Origin: Deltaproteobacteria bacterium UBA5756
GTDB lineage: Bacteria > Desulfobacterota > Syntrophorhabdia > Syntrophorhabdales > Syntrophorhabdaceae
Assembly: GCA_002418985.1 (NCBI GenBank)
Contig: DIFE01000002.1
Location: forward strand, 1-20,006
Direction of reading: 5' to 3'
DNA: 20,006 bases
In this document: in pieces, positions 12,465-20,006 of the stretch
How positions within the stretch are numbered: the stretch's first letter is position 1
Layout: the number at the start of each line of letters is the position of its first letter
Position numbers and translations under genes: made by a program
Notes under the pieces: model-generated
What the model was told of the DNA's origin: nothing
Database searches by the model: none
Seen by the model: only the letters and a program-made list of their open reading frames with translations

Positions 12465-13358
12465 CTAGTCCAGTTTCAGTTCCAGGATCTGGTCCGCGGT
12501 GAAGTCTTCGAGGCCCATGTAGTACGCAGCGCTCTGGGTCAGGGCGTCTGCGGGGACGAGGCCCACTATTTCACTGCCGATGACATTGACTCCGTAGCGT
12601 TTTGCCTCTATTCTGACAAGCTCCAGGGCCCGATAGAGAGGTGTGCGGGTATAGTCCGTCATGTTCATCGAGACCTGGACGATGCCTCGCTCCTTGAGGT
12701 TGACGGCGATGGCCCGGCAGCAGGCCAGGCCGCCGCTGCGGCAACGGACAGCCCGGGCGATGGCCGTGGCGACGGCCATCCTGTTCGTATCGAGGTTGAC
12801 ATTGAACGCGACGAGCGGTCTCCTGGCCCCCACGGCGACAACTCCAGCAGTGGGATGTATGGCGGCATCGCCGAAATCCGGCTTCCAGAGAGGGTCTTCG
12901 AGCTTCTGCGGCATCCCCTCGAATTCCCCCCTGCGAATGTCGGGAAGGCTCTTTCGTTCGGGACTCGTTGCTGATTCCTCGTACAGAAATACGGGCAGAT
13001 GAAAGGTCCGCCAGATCTCTTTCGCAACCTCTACCGAGAGCGCGACGGCCTCTTCCATGGAGACCTCCCTGACGGGTATGAAGGGTATGACATCAACGGC
13101 CCCCATACGGGGATGCTCTCCTGTGTGTTTGCGCAGATCGATGGTCCTGACGGCGACTCCGACTGCGTCCAGAACCGCCTTTTTCACCCGGGCAGGCTCA
13201 CCGGCGGCGGTAACTACCAGGCGGTTGTGGTCCTTATCCTTATGGTGGTCGAGAAGCGTGACGCCCTTGACTGTGTTGAAACAATCCAGGATCTTTTTGA
13301 TCTTCGCCTGATTGCGCCCCTCGCTGAAGTTAGGAACGGTTTCGATGATCTTTTTCAT
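12465..13358 (-). CDS. ftcD: Glutamate formimidoyltransferase
   Basis: 297 residues, the length of the stand-alone transferase without the cyclodeaminase domain. Family motifs: ETVPNFSEGRN at the N-terminus, DHNRLVVTAAGEP, the catalytic region KHTGEHPRMGAVDVIPF with the conserved His (about residues 77-93), GDAAIHPTAGVVAVGARRPLVAFNVNLDT cut around 180-205, and MNMTDYTRTPLYRALELV near the end. It moves the formimino group of formiminoglutamate (from histidine breakdown) to tetrahydrofolate, feeding one-carbon metabolism. The other his-degradation genes are not in the window; in many anaerobes a lone ftcD is used as a folate one-carbon enzyme. No good Shine-Dalgarno precedes the ATG at 13358; an AAAGG further up belongs to an out-of-frame ATG. 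Confidence 0.93.
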   Translation of the reverse strand: MKKIIETVPNFSEGRNQAKIKKILDCFNTVKGVTLLDHHKDKDHNRLVVTAAGEPARVKKAVLDAVGVAVRTIDLRKHTGEHPRMGAVDVIPFIPVREVSMEEAVALSVEVAKEIWRTFHLPVFLYEESATSPERKSLPDIRRGEFEGMPQKLEDPLWKPDFGDAAIHPTAGVVAVGARRPLVAFNVNLDTNRMAVATAIARAVRCRSGGLACCRAIAVNLKERGIVQVSMNMTDYTRTPLYRALELVRIEAKRYGVNVIGSEIVGLVPADALTQSAAYYMGLEDFTADQILELKLD

Positions 13359-13673
13359 GATGTGCGTTCATTGTAACCTTTACCAGACTGTTGATAAAGT
13401 GTTTTTTGCCGTCATCCCGGGCCCGCTCCGAAATCGTGATGTTTTCCCGGTCCACCTTTTCCTTGATTCCGGCCCGCAGGAATTACGACTGTTTCCTCTG
13501 CGGCCCCGTGTCGTAATTTTAAATATTTATACTCTTTTGGTTATTTGTTGTCCCTCCTTTTCCTGAAGCCTATCCCTTTGTTTTTTTGCCTATTTCGCAA
13601 TTGCACAAAGCTTTTTTTGGTGACAGAATAAGTAATATAGGAGTGAAAAATAACTCCAACACGAGGTGATACT
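13359..13673. other. Gene-free divergent region between ftcD and the AOR gene
   Basis: About 315 nt with no credible gene. It must hold the promoters of both divergent genes. The half near AOR is AT-rich with several T runs; the inverted repeat at 13481-13518 is its main visible structure. I see no convincing pair of -35 and -10 boxes: TTGCAC followed by CAGAAT at 17 nt near 13602 is only a weak candidate. Confidence 0.6.
13481..13518. promoter_or_regulatory. 9-bp inverted repeat upstream of the AOR gene
   Basis: AATTACGAC (13481-13489) and GTCGTAATT (13510-13518) are perfect reverse complements with a 20-nt GC-rich interval, followed by an AT-rich run. It may be an operator with two half-sites or, if transcribed, a hairpin. 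It lies about 155 nt before the AOR start. Confidence 0.45.
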
Positions 13674-15410
13674 ATGGACAAGATATTACGCATCAACATG
13701 GGGGCCCAGGGAGGCCCGAAGTTCGCGGAGGCGCCCATTGGCGAGTTCGCGGGTCTTGGAGGCAGAGGGCTTACGTCCACTATCGTTGCCAGGGAGGTTC
13801 CTCCAACCTGTCATCCCCTTTCTCAAGAAAACAAACTTGTCATCGCCCCGGGGCTCTTAAGCGGTACCACCGCCGCCATGTCGGGAAGGCTCTCAATCGG
13901 GTGCAAGAGCCCTCTTACGGGAGGTATCAAAGAGTCCAACTCCGGCGGGCAGCCGTCGCAGGTCCTGGCCCGGCTCGGGTATGCGGCCGTAATACTCGAG
14001 GGGAAACCGGAAGGTGACGACCTTTACAGGATCTTCATCAACAAGGACGGGGTCACGATCACCGTGGACAACAGCCTCAAAATGCTCGGCAATTACGCCG
14101 TTGTGGAGAAAATGCAGAAGGAATTCGGGGACAAGATCGCATGTATCTCCATCGGCCAGGCGGGAGAGATGAAACTCGCCGCCTCGTCGATAGCCTGCAC
14201 CGACATGGAGGGGCGGCCTGCGCGTCATGCCGGCCGCGGAGGCGTCGGCGCCGTAATGGGATCGAAGGGTGTCAAGGTTATCGTCCTCGATGACACAGGA
14301 ACGTCAGTCCGTCAACCGAAGGACCCCGACAAGTTTCGCGAGGCAAACAAGATATTCGTCGACGGTCTCAGGAAACATGGCGTCACCGGGGAGGCTCTTC
14401 CCGCATATGGAACCAATGTCCTTACCAACATTCTCAATGAGGCCGGCGGATACCCGACATACAACTTCAGGGAAGGCCGTTTCGCAGGGGCATCGAAGAT
14501 CAGCGGAGAGACTCAGGCGGCCCTCGAGTTTGACAGGGGCGGGGTCCCGACGCACGGTTGCCACCGCGGGTGTGTTATCCGGTGTTCCGGAATATATAAC
14601 GACAAGGACGGCCACTACATCAGCAAGCAACCCGAGTACGAGACGGTGTGGGCCCATGGAGGCAATTGCGGCATCGACGACCTGGATAAGATTGCCCTGA
14701 TGGATTTCATTGACGACGACACGGGCCTCGATACCATCGATACGGGCGTCGCCATCGGCATCGCCATGGAAGCGGGCGTCATCAAGTACGGCGATTCTGA
14801 CGGCGCCATAAGCCTGCTTAAGGAAGTGGGTAAGGGTACCCCCATGGGAAGGATTCTCGGCAGCGGTGCCGCTGTCGTGGGCAAGGTTTTTGGCGTGGAA
14901 CGCGTTCCCGTGGTGAAAGGCCAGGCGATGCCCGCCTATGATCCCCGTGCCGTGAAAGGCCTCGGTGTCACCTATGCCACAAGTCCCATGGGCGCCGACC
15001 ACACCGCCGGTTACGCCACCGCCACGAACATCCTCAAGGTCGGCGGCTACGTGGATCCCCTGAAGGCACAGGGTCAGGTCGACCTGTCGCGAAACCTGCA
15101 GATAGCAACGGCCGCCATAGACTCAACGGGCATGTGCGTCTTTATCGCGTTTGCCCTTCTCGACCTCCCGGAGACCTTCCAGGCCCTCCTTGACATGCTG
15201 AACGCCCATTATGGGATCAACCTTAACGCGGACAATGTCGCCGACCTGGGAAAGACAATCCTTAAGCTGGAGCGCGACTTCAACAATCGGGCAGGCCTCA
15301 CGAAGGAGCAGGACCGCCTGCCGGCCTTCTTCAAACTACAGCAGGTTCCTCCGCACGACGTCACTTTCGACATCACCGATGAAGAGCTGGACCAGGTTTT
15401 CAATTTCTAA
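13674..15410 (+). CDS. aor: Tungsten-dependent aldehyde:ferredoxin oxidoreductase
   Basis: 578 residues, a normal length. N-terminal AOR domain: MDKILRINM, GGRGLTS, PGLLSGTTAAMSGRLSIGCKSPLTGG in two parts (about residues 59-85) and GPAGE-like GQAGEMKLAASSIA. The [4Fe-4S] ligands are C296, C300, C304 (GCHRGCVIRC) and C488 in DSTGMC; this last stretch is also part of the pterin-binding DxxGxC motif. ATSPMGADHTAG (about residues 436-447) is a further hallmark. The enzyme oxidises aldehydes to acids, or reduces acids, with ferredoxin, using a bis-tungstopterin cofactor in the cytoplasm. The first cysteine spacing (C-x3-C-x3-C) is that of the bacterial branch rather than the archaeal C-x2-C-x3-C form, as far as I recall. 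GAGGTGAT lies 8 nt before the ATG. The intrinsic terminator at 15432 ends the transcript. Confidence 0.94.
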   Translation: MDKILRINMGAQGGPKFAEAPIGEFAGLGGRGLTSTIVAREVPPTCHPLSQENKLVIAPGLLSGTTAAMSGRLSIGCKSPLTGGIKESNSGGQPSQVLARLGYAAVILEGKPEGDDLYRIFINKDGVTITVDNSLKMLGNYAVVEKMQKEFGDKIACISIGQAGEMKLAASSIACTDMEGRPARHAGRGGVGAVMGSKGVKVIVLDDTGTSVRQPKDPDKFREANKIFVDGLRKHGVTGEALPAYGTNVLTNILNEAGGYPTYNFREGRFAGASKISGETQAALEFDRGGVPTHGCHRGCVIRCSGIYNDKDGHYISKQPEYETVWAHGGNCGIDDLDKIALMDFIDDDTGLDTIDTGVAIGIAMEAGVIKYGDSDGAISLLKEVGKGTPMGRILGSGAAVVGKVFGVERVPVVKGQAMPAYDPRAVKGLGVTYATSPMGADHTAGYATATNILKVGGYVDPLKAQGQVDLSRNLQIATAAIDSTGMCVFIAFALLDLPETFQALLDMLNAHYGINLNADNVADLGKTILKLERDFNNRAGLTKEQDRLPAFFKLQQVPPHDVTFDITDEELDQVFNF

Positions 15411-15431
15411 CCGAGGGTCCTTTATGATTGG

Positions 15432-15461
15432 AAGAAGAGGCCCGATGGCCTCTTCTTTTTT
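15432..15461 (+). terminator. Strong intrinsic terminator after the AOR gene
   Basis: AAGAAGAGGCC (15432-15442), loop CGAT, then GGCCTCTTCTT (15447-15457) form a perfect 11-bp stem, followed by a T run through 15461. It begins 21 nt after the AOR stop. On the opposite strand the stem is also preceded by A-rich sequence. Confidence 0.9.
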
Positions 15462-15487
15462 GGGCGAGAGGAGGGCAAGACATAAGG

Positions 15488-16114
15488 ATGATGCCGGATT
15501 TTGATCACGCACGGGAGGTACAATGCGTTATGGAGGGGATCGATGCCGGTCCTTTCACGTCCATTCTGCAGGGCGGCTTTATCGTGAGATGCCGGACGGG
15601 TCGCACTATCGAGGATCTCCTCACGCAGGAGTTCGGCATCACCGGGGAATATCTGGAAAGGAGATTGAGCACGGTGTTTCTGGAAGGACAGTGCGTAGAC
15701 GACATCGGCGCCGCCGTTGTAAGGACCGGTGCCACCCTGGCTCTGTCTTCCGCGATGCCGGGCCTGGCGGGAGCGACATTGCGCCGCAAGGGGACCCTCT
15801 CCTCCATGCGAGGCTCCATTACCCACCACGACAATTCCCGGCCCACGGACGTGGTCGCGGATGGTTTCATCACCCTCAAACTCTTCAATGTCCTCTCCGG
15901 TGAATTGGGCCCCATCTTTCTTGCGCGCGGTATTTACGTTAAAGCCTCGGAACTGGCCGACCTTCTCACAATGCGCGGCAAGGCATTCCGTCGGGGGTGC
16001 ACCCGGCTGACGATGGATGGCAGGCCCGTCGATCCCGAGACCCTTTTGAACTCCCTCGGGGGCCGGGGCTCCTGGCTTGTTCGGCTCGTCGGAGCCCGGT
16101 CGGCGGCTGGGTAG
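15488..16114 (+). CDS. Unknown protein next to AOR, two beta-grasp-like units
   Basis: 208 residues from ATG 15488; the frame is open to 15428, but that start lies inside the terminator stem, and a Shine-Dalgarno (GAGAGGAGGG, 15466-15475, plus AAGG just before the ATG) supports 15488. I do not recognise a named family. Residues 29-90 resemble a MoaD/ThiS beta-grasp: strand GGFIVRC, helix TIEDLLTQEF, strand STVFLEGQCVDD, strand GATLALSSAM. Residues 127-201 repeat the pattern: strand FITLKLF, helix ELADLL, strand TRLTMDGRPVD, strand GSWLVRLV. DLLT, (R)RxxTxLxxxGxxVD and the final strand line up between the two. A linker with a His-His pair (SITHHDNS) and several Arg joins them. The terminus is not Gly-Gly, so it would not act as a sulfur carrier in the usual way. 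Closeness to AOR suggests a role in cofactor insertion or electron transfer; this is inference. Confidence 0.68.
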   Translation: MMPDFDHAREVQCVMEGIDAGPFTSILQGGFIVRCRTGRTIEDLLTQEFGITGEYLERRLSTVFLEGQCVDDIGAAVVRTGATLALSSAMPGLAGATLRRKGTLSSMRGSITHHDNSRPTDVVADGFITLKLFNVLSGELGPIFLARGIYVKASELADLLTMRGKAFRRGCTRLTMDGRPVDPETLLNSLGGRGSWLVRLVGARSAAG

Positions 16115-16303
16115 AATCCTTCCTGTTTTTCCGTATCGGCCAAAATCCTGCAGACCAGCGGTCGGCAATGGTCCATGGATTGTTCGCGTTGATTTAACGG
16201 AACAACGGCCTTACTTTTTTCCAATAAAAATCTTCCCGGCCTTGCGTAAAAAAACACACTCGGGCCGCGATGAGGAAGAAAATCACAAAACCAGGAGGGT
16301 GTT

Positions 16304-16615
16304 ATGAGAAAAGTAGTTATGGTATCGATGGTTATGCTGTTCGCGATGATTGCCTTTGCCGCGTGCCAAACACCGGCGGGCAGGTCGGCCGGAGAGGTGG
16401 TGGATGATGCGTCCATTACAACGCAGGTCAAGGCGAAGCTTCTCGAAGACAACGTCACAAAGGGCATTGCGGTGAGCGTCCAGACTTTCGACGGAACCGT
16501 GACATTGATCGGGGCCGTGGACACCCAGGCACAGATAGACAGCGCGAGCCGGATCGCACGCAGCGTCAAAGGAGTGAAAGGGGTGGATAACCGGCTGAAA
16601 ATTAAAGAAAAGTAA
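16304..16615 (+). CDS. BON-domain lipoprotein (OsmY/DolP-like)
   Basis: 103 residues. The signal peptide MRKVVMVSMVMLFAMIAF ends in the lipobox FAAC, so Cys20/21 would be lipidated; the next residue is Gln, not Asp, so outer-membrane placement is expected by the Lol rule. One BON domain follows (about residues 37-100): DASITTQVKAKLLEDN, IAVSVQTFDGTVTLIGAVDTQAQ and IARSVKGVKGVDNRL. BON proteins bind phospholipid and help keep the envelope stable, often under stress. AGGAGG lies 6 nt before the ATG. The phospholipase D-like lipoprotein gene follows after 45 nt, so the two probably form an operon centred on anionic phospholipid or envelope upkeep. Confidence 0.88.
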   Translation: MRKVVMVSMVMLFAMIAFAACQTPAGRSAGEVVDDASITTQVKAKLLEDNVTKGIAVSVQTFDGTVTLIGAVDTQAQIDSASRIARSVKGVKGVDNRLKIKEK

Positions 16616-16660
16616 GGATCTCTCCTTCACGTCCTTATCAAGTACAAACGGGGAGCATAC

Positions 16661-18055
16661 ATGGTGTCGCCGCGATCCGTGACAGCATTTGTCTGCGTTG
16701 TCGCCGTCCTCTCTCTCGCGGGCTGCGCGGCACGTCTCCCCGACGTTTCGCGCCTGATGGAACAGGTCGTCCTACCGGGAAAGAGCCCTGCCATCTCGGG
16801 CGCCGGGGTAAAGTTATCGGAACGAAGGTCTGAAAGAATAATTGCCGGTATCGAGCAGCGCGCGGGCACCACGGACCTTCTGGAGAATAACGCGGTGCTC
16901 ATGGAAGCGCTCTCCGGTCATCCGCTGACAGCCGGAAACAAGGCGACCCTGCTCGTCGACGGTCCGGCCACGTTTGCCGCCATCTCAAGGGCCATCGACG
17001 AGGCTCGGGACCATGTCAATGTCGAGATCTACAACTTCGAAGACGATGAGGTAGGCCGGCGTTTCGCCGATCTGCTCCCTCAAAAGCAGGAGCATGGGGT
17101 TGGAATACATCTCATCTATGACAGTGTCGGCTGCATGAATACCCCCGCTTCATTTTTCAAACGCCTCCGTGACTCGGGTGTGAAAATCGTCGAGTTCAAC
17201 CCCATCAATCCCGCAAAGTGGGGAACCCGAAAACTGGTGACCCGTCGCGATCACAGAAAGGTGGTTATAGTCGATGGAAAGGTCGCATTCACCGGGGGCG
17301 TGAATTTCAGCAACGTTTATTCCGGAAGCTCTTCCAGGTCCGGCGGCGGGGGAAACGTGACCGAATTCGGATGGAGAGACACCCACGTAATGATCGAGGG
17401 ACCGGCCGTTGCCCAGTTTCAGAAACTCTTTTTTAAAACCTGGCAGGAACAAAACGGACCCTCTCTCGGGGACAGGAACTATTTCCCGTCGCTGGAGCCC
17501 AAAGGGGTTGAGCTGGTGACCGTAATAGGCGGCAGCCCCGTCGATCCCAACCGGCTGACGTATATCATGTACGTGGCCGCTATAAAAAAGGCGGAGCGGT
17601 TCGTGCATCTGACCAATTCCTATTTCGTGCCCGACGAACAGACGCTGGACGCCCTCACGGCGGCCTCTCGACGGGGGGTCGATGTGGAGCTTGTGCTGCC
17701 GGGTAAGAGCGACTTCAGCATGACGCTTTATGCCGCCCAGTCACACTACGAGGACATGCTTGAAGCCGGCATAAAGCTGTACGAGCATAGAGACAGGGTT
17801 CTGCATGCCAAAACGGCCGTTATCGATGGTGTCTGGTCCACCATAGGCTCCACGAACTTCGACCTCTGGAGCTTCGCTCGCAATGAGGAGATCAACGCGA
17901 TCATTCTTGGTGTGGATTTTGCGAATCAACTGGAGGCCCTCTTCGAAAAGGACAAAGAAGAGTCCATTGAAGTGACCCCGGGAGAATGGTCCGTCCGTCC
18001 GTTATTCACGCGGATGAGGGAATGGATCGCCCGCCTGCTGTCCCCCTGGCTTTAA
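16661..18055 (+). CDS. Phospholipase D/cardiolipin-synthase-like lipoprotein
   Basis: 464 residues. The signal peptide with lipobox LAGC places Cys22 as the lipidated residue, followed by Ala-Ala, so an outer-membrane or outward-facing location is predicted. Two HKD catalytic motifs are complete: H198-R-K200-x4-D205 within RRDHRKVVIVDGKVAFTGG, and H382-A-K384-x4-D389 within LHAKTAVIDGVWSTIGSTN. FEDDEVGRRFADLL and the GSTNFDLWSFARNEEIN end are also typical of the cardiolipin synthase group. The reaction would be phosphatidyl transfer between phospholipids, or hydrolysis. Ordinary ClsA has two N-terminal membrane helices instead; here a lipoprotein signal replaces them. It follows the BON gene by 45 nt. 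A GGGGAG precedes the ATG at about 5 nt. ClsC-like or toxin-like PLD activity is the main alternative. Confidence 0.88.
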   Translation: MVSPRSVTAFVCVVAVLSLAGCAARLPDVSRLMEQVVLPGKSPAISGAGVKLSERRSERIIAGIEQRAGTTDLLENNAVLMEALSGHPLTAGNKATLLVDGPATFAAISRAIDEARDHVNVEIYNFEDDEVGRRFADLLPQKQEHGVGIHLIYDSVGCMNTPASFFKRLRDSGVKIVEFNPINPAKWGTRKLVTRRDHRKVVIVDGKVAFTGGVNFSNVYSGSSSRSGGGGNVTEFGWRDTHVMIEGPAVAQFQKLFFKTWQEQNGPSLGDRNYFPSLEPKGVELVTVIGGSPVDPNRLTYIMYVAAIKKAERFVHLTNSYFVPDEQTLDALTAASRRGVDVELVLPGKSDFSMTLYAAQSHYEDMLEAGIKLYEHRDRVLHAKTAVIDGVWSTIGSTNFDLWSFARNEEINAIILGVDFANQLEALFEKDKEESIEVTPGEWSVRPLFTRMREWIARLLSPWL

Positions 18056-18065
18056 AAGATCCCCG

Positions 18066-20006
18066 TTATTTCATCGAATGGAGCAGTTTTTCGAGAAGGT
18101 CGTCCTTGCTCAAACCATCGGGGAGGGGGGCGCAGGCATTATCCCCCCTGACGCCGCCGCTATCGTTTTTCTCGTCGAGACATGCCCTCACATTCGGCGC
18201 CTCGATGAAGCGGGAGAGCCGGTTAAAAGTGTGTATGCCGTTATTGCGCCCCTCATGATGGGCAAGAACCCAGAGGCGCTCCCTGGCCCGTGTCACCGCC
18301 ACGTACAGCAGTCGGCGCTCCTCTTCAAGTCCTTCGTCATCGCGCGTTGTGTAGCTGGAGGGCAGGACGCCGTCCACCGCGCCGATGAGAAAAACGTTGC
18401 GCCATTCCAGCCCCTTCGCTGAATGAATCGTCGATATGATGAGCGGCCTCTCCCATATAGTGTCATGGAAATCCTTGACACCGCGTTCGGGCGGCTCGAT
18501 GGCGAGGTCGACAAGAAAGTCGCGGACCGAGTCGTATCTTCCCGATATCTGGGCCAGGGCATCGAGATCGTTCTTTCTCAGGTTCCAGTCAAGGTCGAAT
18601 TTTTCTCTCAGGAGGGGTTCGTAGTAGTCGATGACCGACCGGCAGACGTCTTCGGGATTGGGCCGGCCGGTCCCAAGAAGGCCTGAAAGCCTGGAAAGTC
18701 CATCGGAATACCTGCCCCCGGACCGGGCATAGCGATCGATGACGGTGTGCACTATGGATTCAAGACTCTCGTACGGAGCCATCTCGCCAAGCATCTGTTC
18801 GGCCGTTTTGGGGCCCAACCCGGAGATGAGCAAGAGCACCCGGCTCCAGGCCAGTTTGTCCTTGGGGTTCACGAAGAGTCTGAGGTGTGCGATGAGGTCC
18901 TTGACGTGGGCCGTTTCATAGAACTTCAACCCGCCATATATGGCAAAGGGGATGTTTCGCCTGCCAAGTTCCGCCTGCAGGGGAATCGTTATGTACGAGG
19001 ACCGAAAGAGAACGCACTGGTGGGAGAGATCCATTCCTTGGTCGTAGAATTCTTTTATCCTGTCGACTACCCAGGCTGCTTCCTCGTGGGCGTCTCTCGA
19101 ATAGATGAGATACGGTTTTTCTCCATAGTCTTTTTTTACGGCCTTGAGGCATTTCTGATACTTGTTTGCCATGTTGTCCAGAATCGCGTTGCCGACATCG
19201 AGGATTGCCTGGGTGCTCCTGTAGTTGTCCTCCAGTTTGATGATCCTGCAGCCGGGAAAGCGGTCGGGAAACCGCATGATGTTCTCATGGGAACTCCCTC
19301 TGAAGGAATAGATGGACTGCGCATCGTCGCCCACAACGAGGATATTGCCGTGGCGCGCCGCAAGATGGCAGGCAATGTCCCCCTGCATGGCATTGGTGTC
19401 CTGAAATTCGTCGACCATGACATGATGGTATCTTTCAGCTATGCGGGAGCGGATCTCTTCATTTTCGAGGAGGAGCTTGAAATAGAGGAGGAGATCGTCG
19501 TAGTCGAGACATTGCGAAGCTACCTTGTACTCCACGTACTTCCTGCGCAGATCGCCGATTTCCTCTGAAAATTGAAGGAATTCCGGGTAATACCTCTCAA
19601 GGACCCCGTCGAGGGACAGGCCCTTGTTTACGGACATGCTGAGGATCTTTCTCAGCATGTCCTTCCGGGGGCGCCTCTTCTGCCTTTCATAAAAACCGAG
19701 ACCGACGGCGCAGCGATGCACGGCCTCCTCGGCGTCGGATTCATCGTAAATGGTAAAGGCATCGGGAAGCCCGAAGAAACCGCTGTATCTGCGGAGCATC
19801 TTGTTCGCAAAGGAATGGAACGTCCCGCCCTCGACACCCTCACAGCGGGGATCGTGCCGCGCGGCGCGGGATATCATCTCTTTGGCACTGCGTCTCGTGA
19901 AGGTTAGAAGCAGGATCGAGCCCGGGTCGATGCCGCTTTCCACGAGACAGCGCACCCTGTATTCGATGACCCGCGTCTTCCCGCTGCCCGCGCCCGCAAT
20001 GACTAG
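18066..20006 (-). CDS. UvrD/Rep/PcrA-type ATP-dependent DNA helicase, N-terminus beyond the window
   Basis: The frame is open to the right edge; 646 residues are visible, lacking only the start and the Q motif. Superfamily 1A motifs in order: Walker A AGAGSGKTR (right at the edge), LLTFTRRSAKEM (Ia), GTFHSFANKMLRRY, VDEFQDTNAMQ (Walker B, II), VVGDDAQSIYSFRGS (III), LEDNYRSTQAIL (IV), ISTIHSAKGLEWRNVFL (V) and RRLLYVAVTRARERLWV (VI). It unwinds DNA 3'-5' with roles in repair or replication restart. The C-terminal end is short, with no long tail. The gene is convergent with the PLD gene, with only 10 nt between them. It is intact within the window. Which of UvrD, Rep or PcrA it matches best cannot be settled here. 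Confidence 0.94.
   Translation of the reverse strand, partial: LVIAGAGSGKTRVIEYRVRCLVESGIDPGSILLLTFTRRSAKEMISRAARHDPRCEGVEGGTFHSFANKMLRRYSGFFGLPDAFTIYDESDAEEAVHRCAVGLGFYERQKRRPRKDMLRKILSMSVNKGLSLDGVLERYYPEFLQFSEEIGDLRRKYVEYKVASQCLDYDDLLLYFKLLLENEEIRSRIAERYHHVMVDEFQDTNAMQGDIACHLAARHGNILVVGDDAQSIYSFRGSSHENIMRFPDRFPGCRIIKLEDNYRSTQAILDVGNAILDNMANKYQKCLKAVKKDYGEKPYLIYSRDAHEEAAWVVDRIKEFYDQGMDLSHQCVLFRSSYITIPLQAELGRRNIPFAIYGGLKFYETAHVKDLIAHLRLFVNPKDKLAWSRVLLLISGLGPKTAEQMLGEMAPYESLESIVHTVIDRYARSGGRYSDGLSRLSGLLGTGRPNPEDVCRSVIDYYEPLLREKFDLDWNLRKNDLDALAQISGRYDSVRDFLVDLAIEPPERGVKDFHDTIWERPLIISTIHSAKGLEWRNVFLIGAVDGVLPSSYTTRDDEGLEEERRLLYVAVTRARERLWVLAHHEGRNNGIHTFNRLSRFIEAPNVRACLDEKNDSGGVRGDNACAPLPDGLSKDDLLEKLLHSMK

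Noticed and set aside
12434..12467. AGAAGAA...TTCTTCT pairing between the TauE-type gene and ftcD as a terminator
   Set aside because: The stem is weak and AT-only, with a long loop and no T tail.
14304..15002. 232-codon minus-strand frame opposite AOR
   Set aside because: AOR motifs are complete on the plus strand and the minus frame has no family features.
15428..15487. Longer start (ATG 15428) of the AOR-linked gene
   Set aside because: It lies inside the intrinsic terminator; the extra residues come from the hairpin, and a good Shine-Dalgarno supports 15488.
18747..19568. 273-codon plus-strand frame opposite the helicase
   Set aside because: The minus-strand frame has all helicase motifs; the plus frame is its antisense shadow.

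Overview
The window comes from a GC-rich Gram-negative bacterium, most likely an anaerobe of the deltaproteobacterial (Desulfobacterota) kind. The grounds are a tungsten-type aldehyde:ferredoxin oxidoreductase, stand-alone glutamate formimidoyltransferase, DRTGG-domain and TauE-type proteins, two outer-membrane-style lipoproteins, and a sensor kinase of the deltaproteobacterial hybrid type. This placement is an inference from gene content, not a measured phylogeny.

Layout. 1-1044 (+): C-terminal part of a hybrid histidine kinase, cut by the left edge. 1074-1721 (-): an unrecognised protein built from two tandem copies of one alpha/beta unit. 1895-6033 (-): a MacAB/LolCDE-like ABC exporter operon in the order membrane-fusion protein, ATPase, permease 1, permease 2. 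It carries several lesions: an in-frame TGA inside a perfect 10-bp tandem duplication, a lost stop between adaptor and ATPase, a 1-nt frameshift in permease 1, and an adaptor hairpin that looks shortened. 6071-8329: two divergent promoters, then a NusG/RfaH-like factor and hflX on +; hflX seems to start at ATA. 8445-9984 (+): an RsbW-type ATPase, a MoaD/ThiS-like protein and an E1-like (ThiF/HesA) enzyme. 10029-11160: a more AT-rich accessory stretch with an AbrB-RelE toxin-antitoxin pair, an atypical pilin-like protein and a short heptamer repeat. 11160-13358: a DRTGG protein (-), a TauE/TSUP permease (+) and ftcD (-). 13674-16114 (+): the AOR gene, a strong intrinsic terminator, and a gene of unknown function whose product looks like two beta-grasp-like units. 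16304-18055 (+): a BON-domain lipoprotein and a phospholipase D/cardiolipin-synthase-like lipoprotein. 18066-20006 (-): a UvrD/Rep-type helicase, cut by the right edge.

How the parts may work together. The MoaD-like/E1-like pair could supply sulfur-carrier chemistry for the pterin cofactor that AOR needs, and the AOR-linked beta-grasp-like protein may be an extra partner; this is inference. A near-identical 16-bp motif (TTGAAACGYGTTTSAG) lies about 55 nt upstream of both the RsbW-like gene and the TauE gene, suggesting one regulator for both. Two genes (the NusG-like gene and the TauE-like gene) have a -10 box almost touching the start codon and no Shine-Dalgarno sequence, as expected of leaderless transcripts.
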